Shown piece after piece: positions 8,087-14,949 of a stretch of DNA of 64,000 nucleotides. The stretch lies in assembly GCF_036347135.1 (NCBI RefSeq), contig NZ_CP108938.1, positions 3,844,001 to 3,908,000 on the forward strand, read 5' to 3'. The DNA comes from Streptomyces sp. NBC_00775. GTDB lineage: Bacteria > Actinomycetota > Actinomycetes > Streptomycetales > Streptomycetaceae. A model generated the notes under the pieces. The model had not been told where the DNA came from. It ran no database searches and was given only the letters and a program-made list of their open reading frames with translations. How positions within the stretch are numbered: position 1 is the stretch's first letter; the number at the start of each line of letters is the position of its first letter. The position numbers were made by a program, and so were the translations under genes.

Positions 8087-9157
8087 CTACCGATTGATGG
8101 ACTGGATTTCCTGCACCGCCATGTCCTGGGTGGTCTCGAATGTGCCATCCGGTAGGTCGCCCTTCGCGCCGCCGGATCCCTCCCAGGAGATCTGCCAAGT
8201 GATCGACGCCGTCAGCTGGTACGGCTTGCCGTTCGTCGCCCGCTGGTAGGTGATGCCGCACGGCGGAGTCTTGTCGGCGTCGCCCTGGGTGTACGGGGTG
8301 CCGATGGAGCCGTCGTCGTTGATCTTGCAGTCGCCGGACGCGGGGTAGGTCTCGGCGTCTTCGGTGCCGGGATTCAGGTGCAGGGCAACCGGCTTCGCGG
8401 TGGTCTCCGCCCACACTCCCGCGTCGGCCAGCTCGGCCCGGACCTTGACCTCTTTGAAGGTGCCCTTGTCCAGCCACACCCAAGTGGGCAGGTTCACGAT
8501 GGACTTGGTCGCGGGCTTCAGCTCGACCTCGGTCTCGGGGACCTTGATCTTGTCGTAGGCGTAGGCGGCGAGGACGTCCGGGGTGGGCGCGTGTTTGTTG
8601 TCGGGGAGAGTGTTGGCGTTCTGCCAGAACAGGGTGTTCTCGCAGACGGACGACTCGGGGTCGTTCTCCCTGTTCTTGTTGATCACCCCGCGCCAGAACC
8701 TGCCGTCCTTGCCGACGTTGAAGTTCTTGTAGCCCTCTCCGCTGCCGGCCTCTGCCTTGCCCTTGTCGTAGTGGTCCACCATCAGCTCCTCACCCCAGCT
8801 GAGCGTGGGCGTGACGGGCACCAGGTCCCCACCCTTCTTGAGCCGGTCCACTGCGGCCTTCAGCTGCTGGGGCGTGGCCACCGGTTCGTACCAGCACGCC
8901 GGCGGCTCCCAGTTGGGATCCACCGGGGCGAGCGCCTTGGGGGAGCTTCCCGAGGTGCCGCCGCTCACCTGCGTGACCTTGATGCTGGTGGCGGTGGCCT
9001 TGGCGGTCAGCGTGCTGCCGGACGCGCCACCGGAAGGGCCAGAGGGCAGCGGCGCCTGGTCGTGGTCCTCACCAATGGCGTAGGCCGTTGCGGAGGACAA
9101 GCCCGTGGCGCAGACGGAGGCGGCGAGGAGGACGCATGTCTTAGCTACGGACCGCAT
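8087..9157 (-). CDS. Secreted protein of unknown function
   Basis: This 356-residue protein has a clear Sec signal peptide (MRSVAKTC, then a hydrophobic core ending TAYA). A Ser/Gly/Thr-rich linker follows to about residue 75, then a compact domain rich in aromatic residues and Cys pairs (EPPACWYEP, SSVCENTLFWQN, SGDCKIN, TPPCGITY). Four Cys suggest two disulfides outside the cell. The repeated P/E/L-K pattern and LPTWVWLD strand suggest a beta-rich fold. Its ATG overlaps the stop of the upstream lipoprotein gene (ATGA), so the two are translationally coupled. I do not recognise the family. The context suggests an envelope or secretion-associated module with the downstream WXG100-like gene. 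Confidence 0.75.
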   Translation of the reverse strand: MRSVAKTCVLLAASVCATGLSSATAYAIGEDHDQAPLPSGPSGGASGSTLTAKATATSIKVTQVSGGTSGSSPKALAPVDPNWEPPACWYEPVATPQQLKAAVDRLKKGGDLVPVTPTLSWGEELMVDHYDKGKAEAGSGEGYKNFNVGKDGRFWRGVINKNRENDPESSVCENTLFWQNANTLPDNKHAPTPDVLAAYAYDKIKVPETEVELKPATKSIVNLPTWVWLDKGTFKEVKVRAELADAGVWAETTAKPVALHLNPGTEDAETYPASGDCKINDDGSIGTPYTQGDADKTPPCGITYQRATNGKPYQLTASITWQISWEGSGGAKGDLPDGTFETTQDMAVQEIQSINR

Positions 9158-9807
9158 CAGCTACACGCCCCCGGAACGGTGGTCAGGGAGGTGGTCCTCC
9201 AGACACCTTGGGAGTTCTTGTCCAGCCTGACCCGGTACTGCAGTACGTGCTCGGGCTTGTCCGGAGTATTGATGATCTTGCCGGTCTTGCGATTCTTCGT
9301 GGATGCCTTGCGCTCGTCGACACAGTAGAAGAGCACACCCGAACCGGAGTCGCTGATCAGAACCTTGGGGTCGAAAACGGTGACCTTCCCGATCAACGTG
9401 TCGTCATCGTCGACGAACTGCTTGATCCACGTGCGGGCGGAGGCCAGGGTGGCTTCCGAGTTGTAGAACGCGACAGCATCCGAATCCGGGTCCGTCTCGA
9501 TGACCGCCGCGTACTTCGACCGCAACTCCTCGCGTCCGTCGTTCAGGATCGCCTGGAGCTTGGAGTCGCTGTTCGTCCAGCTCTGGAAGTCCGCCTGGAA
9601 CGAGCTGGGGAGCTTGATCTCCGGCCGCTTGACCCCGTCGGCCACGGCCGAAGCGGATGGGCTCGCCGAGGCCGTGCTGTTGTCGGCATCAGCCCCCTTG
9701 ATCTTGTCGGATGTCGAGTCGTCGCCACCTCCCGATCCACAGGCGGTCAGCAGTAGGGCTGCGGATGTGGTGAGCGCGGCTGTCACGAGCCGGGCGGGGC
9801 GGTTCAC
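9157..9807 (-). CDS. Lipoprotein, coupled to secreted-protein gene
   Basis: This 216-residue lipoprotein starts at GTG (9805-9807), with GGGAGT about six bases upstream. The N-terminus (VNRPARLVTAAL, then LLLTACGSGG) is a signal peptide with a lipobox and the acylated Cys near residue 23. A Ser/Asp/Ala-rich linker is followed by a folded domain (about residues 60-216) with KLPSSFQADFQSW and a C-terminal beta stretch ending FYCVDER and GVWRTTSLTTVPGACS. A longer frame to 9990 exists, but its extra N-terminus is not signal-like. No function is recognised. It is first in an operon with the secreted protein and the WXG100-like protein. Confidence 0.78.
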   Translation of the reverse strand: MNRPARLVTAALTTSAALLLTACGSGGGDDSTSDKIKGADADNSTASASPSASAVADGVKRPEIKLPSSFQADFQSWTNSDSKLQAILNDGREELRSKYAAVIETDPDSDAVAFYNSEATLASARTWIKQFVDDDDTLIGKVTVFDPKVLISDSGSGVLFYCVDERKASTKNRKTGKIINTPDKPEHVLQYRVRLDKNSQGVWRTTSLTTVPGACS

Positions 9808-10147
9808 TCTGGACTCCCGTTGAGGTGAGGGGTAACTCAAGCGAACCAACGCTATCCAAGGGGCGTCTGAGGACACCAGGCGGGTCTCCGACAAGATCGC
9901 ACCAACCACCGCAGGATTTAAGCGAATTAGGACGGATTGACCCGCACGCCATGTGACGAGGCAGCACGCATCGAGCGATCGACGACCCAACTCTCGGTCA
10001 TTGCAGACGGTCGACTGCGGCTACGCCGTTTGCCGTCGCATACCTCGCCGGCACGTTTCCACGGTCGCGTCCCGTGGCGTGGTGCAGCCAACCAAGGATG
10101 ACGAAGGCCCAGGGCTCGGGGGCTCCAACAAGCGTCACAAGCCCAGC
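9808..10147. other. Non-coding stretch upstream of the lipoprotein gene
   Basis: No convincing gene is visible on either strand. It must contain the promoter of the minus-strand lipoprotein operon. The frames that stay open here have no ribosome binding site and a composition typical of antisense or random G+C-rich DNA. Confidence 0.5.
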
Positions 10148-10224
10148 GATTGGCAGATTTGTTCCACGCCCAGCCCCGTCCACCTGCCACTTTCGGCTTC
10201 CCCAGTGGAACAGATCCGCCAATC
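10148..10224. repeat. 77-bp inverted-repeat element with 20-nt arms
   Basis: Arms at 10148-10167 (GATTGGCAGATTTGTTCCAC) and 10205-10224 are complementary at 18 of 20 positions and enclose a 37-nt loop. The element lies in the gene-poor stretch next to a decayed gene. It could be a small mobile-element remnant (MITE-like) or a strong hairpin; no target duplication was identified. Confidence 0.6.
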
Positions 10225-10430
10225 ACCCCCACACCACCTGGAGGGCCTTCGGACGAGCCCGGACAGGATCGCCACACCACCCCCAGGCCGGCCCGCACCG
10301 ACGAGCCCATACGCTCCTGCCCACTTGACAAAAACGCCTACATATCAGGATCTCGCGATCCGTGGCATGGAGCGATGCGCTGACCTGCGCGGTCGCCTCC
10401 TGTCTCACGGGCCGACCTGCAAGATCAGTC

Positions 10431-10722
10431 TCACTTTGCTGCCAGATCCCCAGCGGCCCAGAGTGCGCTCACGGGCAGCACGTGGACCCTGTCGTCCAAG
10501 GCGTAGCTCTGCGTGCCCAGATTGAGCACGACCCGCCGACGAAGGAGCCGCAACGCGCCCGTCGTAGGCCTCCAGCACCAGATCGGCCTCGACCTTGTCG
10601 TGCGTACGGAAGTGATCTGGGATGACAGGTTCGTCGAGCCAGCCGACCTGCCGCAGCGCTTCGTTGACGATGAAGGTCAGCGGTAGCTGCCCGTGAACCC
10701 GGTGCGCCGGCGACGCTCTCAA
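10431..10722 (-). pseudogene. Decayed C-terminal fragment of a DUF4143-family AAA ATPase
   Basis: Two frames together spell the C-terminal half of a DUF4143 domain. Frame one gives FIVNEALRQVGWLDEPV, then HFRTHDKVEADLVLEAYDGR, which matches the nELrrq-w...hyRt-EvDlVle region. Frame two, after a shift near 10555, gives LRLLRRRVVLNLGTQSYALD followed by DRVHVLPVSALWAAGD and a TGA at 10431-10433. This matches the conserved tail with its P-x-S-A-L-W motif. The usual 'gIEVKAs' block between them is deleted and the N-terminal AAA domain is absent. Members of this family are ATPases often found near mobile elements or toxin genes. The fragment abuts the end of the SRPBCC gene. Confidence 0.7.
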
Positions 10723-11246
10723 CGTCGGACTGGTGCCGCCCTACTTGCGAGTGCGTCGACGGCTTGCTGGAACTGGCGGCGCCAGCGTGAGGCGAGCATC
10801 GACTTGGTCAGTCCGATGACTGTGCCGTCGAATACCTCGGTATTGCCGATCCGGGTTCCCCCGCCGGCTCGCGCGGTGAAGGTCCACAGATGACAGGACC
10901 GCACGCCGTTGGCGTCGCCGGACCAGGAGACGCGGTGGGCGGACTCGGCGATGTCGACGGTGACGTGGTCGGTGGTGGTCCCGGCGGGAAAACCGAGGCG
11001 GAGCGTCTGGTCGAAGGTCGCACCCGCCGCGAATCCGGGCGGCCCGGTCCACTCGGTGGCCTGGTGCAACGGCGACCAGGACGGCCAGTTGCCCAGGTCG
11101 CTCCAGAGTGCCCAGACCTCATGCGGGTCGGCCGGGGTATCGGCTGCCGCGGCGACGACAAGCGTCTTCCAGCCGGGCCGGGTTACGCCGATCCCTTCCA
11201 GGCAGAACTGGACATTCTGGTGGGTGGCTGGGTCCTGGCTCGTCAT
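10719..11246 (-). CDS. SRPBCC-family (START-like, polyketide cyclase 2) protein
   Basis: This 175-residue protein contains a helix-grip SRPBCC domain over about residues 30-165. Visible signatures are ADPHEVWALWSDLGNWPSWSP, FAAGATFDQTLRLG, ESAHRVSWSGD and a C-terminal long helix (LTKSMLASRWRRQFQQAVDAL). The family binds hydrophobic ligands, and members act as cyclases, dehydratases or ligand carriers. The ATG at 11244-11246 has GGAGGATCAGAC directly upstream. It is divergent from the XRE-cupin regulator gene and shares a 67-bp promoter region with it, so it is the likely regulatory target. The substrate is unknown. Confidence 0.85.
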   Translation of the reverse strand: MTSQDPATHQNVQFCLEGIGVTRPGWKTLVVAAAADTPADPHEVWALWSDLGNWPSWSPLHQATEWTGPPGFAAGATFDQTLRLGFPAGTTTDHVTVDIAESAHRVSWSGDANGVRSCHLWTFTARAGGGTRIGNTEVFDGTVIGLTKSMLASRWRRQFQQAVDALASRAAPVRR

Positions 11247-11259
11247 GTCTGATCCTCCT

Positions 11260-11297
11260 CAGATACAGTATCCTGGAATTCAGATGCATCATCCTGG
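11260..11297. promoter_or_regulatory. Tandem operator-like repeats in divergent promoter region
   Basis: Two 17-nt direct repeats, 11260-11276 (CAGATACAGTATCCTGG) and 11281-11297 (CAGATGCATCATCCTGG), differ at 3 positions and are 21 bp apart, two helical turns. Each carries a small dyad (GATAC-a-GTATC; GATG-cat-CATC). They lie between the SRPBCC and regulator start codons, so binding by the XRE-cupin protein is the natural inference. Confidence 0.6.
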
Positions 11298-11313
11298 TCA
11301 CGGAGGCGGCACG

Positions 11314-11913
11314 TTGTCAACGGATCCAGCAGAGGCGGTCAGTGCGACGCTGGCGGCGAATCTGCGGGCGGGAAGAACCGAGCGCGGCTGGCGCCTGGAA
11401 GACCTGGCCTCTCGCAGCGGTGTCAGCCGCGGCATGCTCCAGCAGATCGAAACCGGTCAGACCAATCCCAGCATCGCGACGGTCGCCCGTATCTGCGCCA
11501 CACTCGGGATCTCCATCGGACAGCTCGTCGAGCCGCCGGAAGACCTGGGCCGGGTGACGACCGCCGCCGACATCGACGTACGGCGAGCCGGCCGTGCCAG
11601 CGAGGCGAGGCTGCTGATCAACGACGGGCAGGCGCCCTTCGTCGAGCTGTGGGATTTCGACATCGCGCCGCACGACGAGATCAGCTCGCACGCCCATCCC
11701 ACCGGCACGCGCGAGTTGATCCACCTGCACCAGGGAGAACTGATCGTGGAAGTCGGCGGGGCCGTGTTCCACGTCGCGGAAGGCGGGTCCGTACGCATCC
11801 GGGGCGACCGAGCCCACGTGTACCGAAACCCGACCGCGCAGTCGGTCCGACTGACCATGACCGTGGTCTACTTCGGCAACCAGGACCCGCGCTACGCCCG
11901 GCCCGCCACCTGA
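11314..11913 (+). CDS. XRE-family transcriptional regulator with C-terminal cupin domain
   Basis: This 199-residue protein has an N-terminal helix-turn-helix (about residues 12-68: LAANLRAGRTERGWRLEDLA, SGVSRGMLQQIETGQTNPSI, ATVARICATLG) and a cupin barrel (about residues 115-190: SSHAHPTGTRELIHLHQGEL, GGSVRIRGDRAHVYRNP). The cupin probably senses a small ligand or metal. The TTG at 11314 is preferred because GGAGG lies 7 bases before it. An in-frame ATG at 11284 would add ten residues but has no Shine-Dalgarno and lies inside the second operator repeat. It probably autoregulates and controls the divergent SRPBCC gene. Confidence 0.87.
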   Translation: MSTDPAEAVSATLAANLRAGRTERGWRLEDLASRSGVSRGMLQQIETGQTNPSIATVARICATLGISIGQLVEPPEDLGRVTTAADIDVRRAGRASEARLLINDGQAPFVELWDFDIAPHDEISSHAHPTGTRELIHLHQGELIVEVGGAVFHVAEGGSVRIRGDRAHVYRNPTAQSVRLTMTVVYFGNQDPRYARPAT

Positions 11914-12049
11914 CTGGGTCCCGCGTCGCAACAGCCCAAGCTGCCGTGCGGGCGGCATCTTGGGGCCTGGACGGCGGTGGCATAGGTGCCGCCGCCGTGC
12001 AATTCTCGCTGAGATTACGCAGCGAGTTCTGAGACCCTGCGTCTGGGAC

Positions 12050-12694
12050 TCAGCTCTGCGTACCGCCGCTCGACGCCCCGCGCGGGAACGTCACCTCCAC
12101 CCGGCGGTTCTTCCTGCGGCCCTGTTCCGAGGTGTTGTCGGCGATCGGGTAGTCCTCGCTGTAGCCGCGTACCTCGAAGGTGATGTCCGTCGAGCCGAGG
12201 GCGGCGGCCAGTTGGTCGTGGACCGCCTCCGCGCGCTTCTTGGAGAGGGTCAGGCCGTGGGCGTACGAGCCGAGGTTGTCGGTGAAGCCGAAGACTCGGA
12301 CGGTCGTCGCGTTCTGGGCCTTGATCTCGTCCGCGATCGCCTGGATACGGGAACGGGCGTCCGGGTTCAGCTTCGAGCTGTCCTTGGGGAAGAGCACCTC
12401 TGCTTGCAGCGCGAACGTCACGTCCGAGTTGGTGTCCTCGCGGCGCTCCTCGCCGCCCAGGTCCTCCACCACCGACTTGATGTCCAGGACCTTGGCGGGG
12501 GCGAGGGTGGCGCCGTCGGCGAGTTTGAGGCCGGGGCTGGTGGCGTCGACTTCCGGGGGCGGGGATGTCGTCACGCTGCCCGGGGGTGCGCTCGGGTCGT
12601 CGTCCGCGTACGCCGGGGCGCCGGGGAAGCCGAGGGTGAGCAGTACGACCACGGCTGTGAGCGTTGTCGTGGTGGTGCGGCGGGGTAGGGCCAT
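12050..12694 (-). CDS. OmpA-family (peptidoglycan-associated) exported protein
   Basis: This 214-residue protein has a signal peptide (ending GAPAYA) and a C-terminal OmpA-like domain at about residues 90-205. Recognisable elements are VLFPKDSSKLNPDARSRI, the helix IQAIADEIKAQ, the strand VRVFGFTDNLGS, and the peptidoglycan-binding motif LSKKRAEAVHDQL through NRRVEVTF. Such domains bind peptidoglycan non-covalently. It is the last gene of the Tad pilus locus, 3 bp after the lipoprotein gene. It could anchor the pilus machine to the wall, a role taken elsewhere by outer-membrane parts that Gram-positives lack. That role is inferred. Confidence 0.85.
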   Translation of the reverse strand: MALPRRTTTTTLTAVVVLLTLGFPGAPAYADDDPSAPPGSVTTSPPPEVDATSPGLKLADGATLAPAKVLDIKSVVEDLGGEERREDTNSDVTFALQAEVLFPKDSSKLNPDARSRIQAIADEIKAQNATTVRVFGFTDNLGSYAHGLTLSKKRAEAVHDQLAAALGSTDITFEVRGYSEDYPIADNTSEQGRRKNRRVEVTFPRGASSGGTQS

Positions 12695-12697
12695 GGG

Positions 12698-13291
12698 TCA
12701 GCCCTCGGAGATTTCGATGGAGGCGGGGGGCATGGAGCCGACTTGGAAGTCGACCTTGGTGGTGTCGGAGGGCGGGGCGGGGAATTGGGCGAACCAGTCG
12801 GCCGACTGCCCCGCGTCCACGCCGCCACCGTCGAACTTGGTGCACAGGCAACGTCCTTGGGTGTCCCGCAGGACCAGGTATTTCTTCTTGCCATTGCTGT
12901 CGACCAGGGATGCTCCGGCCATGGAGGCGCCGTTCCTGCTCAACTCTTGTTCGTCACCACGCCAGTTCGAAGCGATCCAGAACTTGCCGCCGCCATTGCT
13001 CACCTTGCCGCTCACGGTCACGAACCCGCCCTGGTCACGAACAGCCGAGGTGATCGTGAGCGTGATGTCGTCACCCTTGACCTCGGCAAGCACCTGGTCC
13101 TGACTCGGCGTCTGCGACGCCTGGCTGGCGCCACCGTCGCCATTCTTGCCGGACTGGGGTGTAGACGAAGTCGTCTGAGGCTTGCCATCTCCGTCTCCTC
13201 CGCCGCACCCAGACACCGTGAGGAGCAACCCAGTCGTGATCGCCATCGCGGCCATTGCCCTGCGGCCCTTCATGGTGTGCCGGAGATCCAT
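12698..13291 (-). CDS. Lipoprotein in Tad pilus locus
   Basis: This 197-residue protein has a lipobox (LLLTVSGCGGG, Cys near residue 29) after a basic n-region. A Gly/Ser/Gln-rich linker follows to about residue 65, then a beta-sandwich-like domain (DDITLTITSAVRDQGGFVTV, KFWIASNWRGDE, YLVLRDTQGRCLCTKF). It lies between the OmpA-like gene and the TadG-like gene with short gaps, all on the minus strand. ATG 13291 has GAGAGGAAG about 9 bases upstream; ATG 13273 is an alternative that gives a shorter n-region. The specific function is unknown. Extracellular anchoring of the pilus system is an inference from position. Confidence 0.75.
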   Translation of the reverse strand: MDLRHTMKGRRAMAAMAITTGLLLTVSGCGGGDGDGKPQTTSSTPQSGKNGDGGASQASQTPSQDQVLAEVKGDDITLTITSAVRDQGGFVTVSGKVSNGGGKFWIASNWRGDEQELSRNGASMAGASLVDSNGKKKYLVLRDTQGRCLCTKFDGGGVDAGQSADWFAQFPAPPSDTTKVDFQVGSMPPASIEISEG

Positions 13292-13306
13292 CGGTACGGC
13301 TTCCTC

Positions 13307-13912
13307 TCACTCGGCCAGATGCACAGAGAACAGCACGGACGCGTCGGGAAGGTCGTCCGAATTGAAATCTTCGGGATCGATGTCGACGGGATCGCCGCCG
13401 CAGTCCAGCTCCACGAGCTTCTTGGGATCCGCGTCCGGGGCGAAGGTGCAGCGCGGCTCGATGACCGCCGTCGCATGGGCCTTGGCGTGTGTGGTCTCCG
13501 TGCCCGGGATGATCGAGTCTCCAACGGTGTATCGGGTCTCGATGGCCACTCGGTAGCCCGGAAATCCGTTCACATTGGTGGGCTCGGCTCCACCTTGCAC
13601 CGTCGAGTCGTTCTCAGCGGCCAGCCGCTCGGCCGCGGCCGTCGCTCCCGCACCCTTGAACAGGTCGCCGTCGAGCCAGTCCAGCCATTGGTCGTCCTTG
13701 CCGACGGCCCCCGCCAGGCCCACCATCAGCTCGTCGCGGGATTCCTGAGCGGCCGCCAACGCCGCAGCGTCCGCCGCGGATTGAGCTCCATTGCGGGCGG
13801 ACGCTGCTTGTGCGAACACGAAGAAGGCCAACGCGGCGAAGAGCAGTATCCCCGTCAGCCAGATGTAAATGGGGAGCGTCTGCCCTCGGTCGCCGCGGAC
13901 CGGTCGGATCAG
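13307..13912 (-). CDS. TadG/TadE-like pseudopilin or pilus-assembly protein
   Basis: The protein of about 201 residues opens with RGDRGQTLPIYIW and one long hydrophobic helix (LTGILLFAALAFFVFAQAAS). ARNGAQSAADAAALAAAQ follows, the hallmark N-terminal segment of TadG-like proteins ('QSAADAAALAAA'). The remainder is an extracellular domain with two Cys (EPRCTF, ELDCGG). The start is unusual: no ATG/GTG/TTG is near, and the best candidate is a CTG (13910-13912) overlapping the pilin stop as CTGA. A much longer open frame upstream runs antisense-like through the pilin gene and is not credible. Co-translated with the Flp pilin. Confidence 0.75.
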   Translation of the reverse strand: MIRPVRGDRGQTLPIYIWLTGILLFAALAFFVFAQAASARNGAQSAADAAALAAAQESRDELMVGLAGAVGKDDQWLDWLDGDLFKGAGATAAAERLAAENDSTVQGGAEPTNVNGFPGYRVAIETRYTVGDSIIPGTETTHAKAHATAVIEPRCTFAPDADPKKLVELDCGGDPVDIDPEDFNSDDLPDASVLFSVHLAE

Positions 13913-14109
13913 CCGCCAGTGACCTGGGTGACTGCGGTCCTGATCGCTCCCGAGATCAGCCCGTCCAGGCCGATCTGGTCGATCAACGTGAAGATCCCCG
14001 CAATGATGATCATCAGGCCCGCATACTCCACGAACCCCGCCCCCGCGTCCCGCCCACGCCCCCGCATCCGAGAGACAACGGTCCGCCTCCACCCACTGAA
14101 CCCGCTCAT
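13909..14109 (-). CDS. Flp-type (type IVb) pilin
   Basis: This 66-residue prepilin has a basic leader (MSGFSGWRRTVVSRMRGRGR), then DAG|AGFVEYAGLM and a continuous hydrophobic helix. Cleavage after Gly23 puts the conserved Glu (E28) at +5 of the mature protein, as in type IV pilins, with Tyr next to it as in Flp pilins. Mature length is about 43 residues, normal for Flp. The ATG at 14107-14109 is preceded by GGAGGG; an upstream in-frame start at 14172 would add a non-leader extension. It is polymerised by the TadA/TadB/TadC homologues encoded upstream. No prepilin peptidase (TadV/CpaA) is in the window. Confidence 0.85.
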   Translation of the reverse strand: MSGFSGWRRTVVSRMRGRGRDAGAGFVEYAGLMIIIAGIFTLIDQIGLDGLISGAIRTAVTQVTGG

Positions 14110-14217
14110 CGTCACAACCCTCCCACCCGACGCCACCACCAACCCGAGCACCGTACGTGAGAACACCCTCACTCCGGGTGGGCCCAGGGACCCAACTTCT
14201 CGTTCCCGTAGGCGGAG

Positions 14218-14949
14218 TCACCGGCTCCACCCCTCGCGGGTCGTGCCCAGCCAGTGGGCGATCGCTTCGCTGCGTGAGGAACTGTGCAGCTTTGCGAAGA
14301 TGCGGTTGATGTGGTTCTTGACGGTCTTCTCGCTGATGAAGCAGGTGGCGGCGATTTGGCGGTTGTTCATGCCGGCCGCGATGAGGTCCATCACCTCCAC
14401 CTCCCTTGAACTCAGGCCGAAGTCGGGCTGGTTGGGGGCGCGACGGTGGAGTCCCGCCGCGGGTACGGGTCGAGCCTTTGACGACTGTGCCATAAATGGT
14501 TGCAGATGCGAAGTGCTTTCGTTTGGTTCGTACGAAACTCCGAGTGAATTCATGACAGTTGGCCGCCCGTGGCGCAGGGCGCGCACCGCCGTGATCAGTT
14601 CGGCGGCCGTGAACTCGCCGTGGACCAGGTAGCCGGACGCGCCACGGCGCAGCGCCTCCGCCACGACCTCGGGTTCGCGGCTGTACGTCAGCATCATCAC
14701 GGGGGCCAGGCGGGCCAGTTCGGGCAGTGCGGTCAGGCCGTCCGTGCCGGGCATGCGGACGTCCAAGAGGACGACGTCGGGGGTGAGGCGGGTGGCCGAG
14801 GCCACGGCTTCCTCGCCGTCCGCCGCCGCCGCGACTACCTCGATGTCCGGGTGGCCGCCGAGCAGCGCGGTCAGGCCGGCCCGGACGACCGGGTTGTCGT
14901 CGGCCACGAGTACACGCAGCGGCGGGCCGGTAAGTGCCTGGTCAGGCAT
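14218..14949 (-). CDS. NarL/FixJ-family response regulator (LuxR HTH)
   Basis: This 243-residue protein has a receiver domain at about residues 10-125 with the phosphoacceptor Asp63 (DVVLLDVRMPG) and acidic pair D17/D18. A linker follows, then a LuxR-type HTH (about 175-238: LSSREVEVMDLIAAGMNNRQ, ISEKTVKNHINRIFAKL). The start overlaps the end of the histidine kinase gene by 8 nt, so the two are coupled. The pair sits between the tadC homologue and the pilin genes, which suggests that it controls pilin expression. The receiver lacks the canonical (S/T)A at the switch position (MMLTYSREPE), a minor oddity. Confidence 0.92.
   Translation of the reverse strand: MPDQALTGPPLRVLVADDNPVVRAGLTALLGGHPDIEVVAAAADGEEAVASATRLTPDVVLLDVRMPGTDGLTALPELARLAPVMMLTYSREPEVVAEALRRGASGYLVHGEFTAAELITAVRALRHGRPTVMNSLGVSYEPNESTSHLQPFMAQSSKARPVPAAGLHRRAPNQPDFGLSSREVEVMDLIAAGMNNRQIAATCFISEKTVKNHINRIFAKLHSSSRSEAIAHWLGTTREGWSR

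Noticed and set aside
9998..10222. Minus-strand 74-codon frame in the gene-poor stretch
   Set aside because: It starts within the hairpin element with no ribosome binding site, and no similarity is recognised. Treated as chance.
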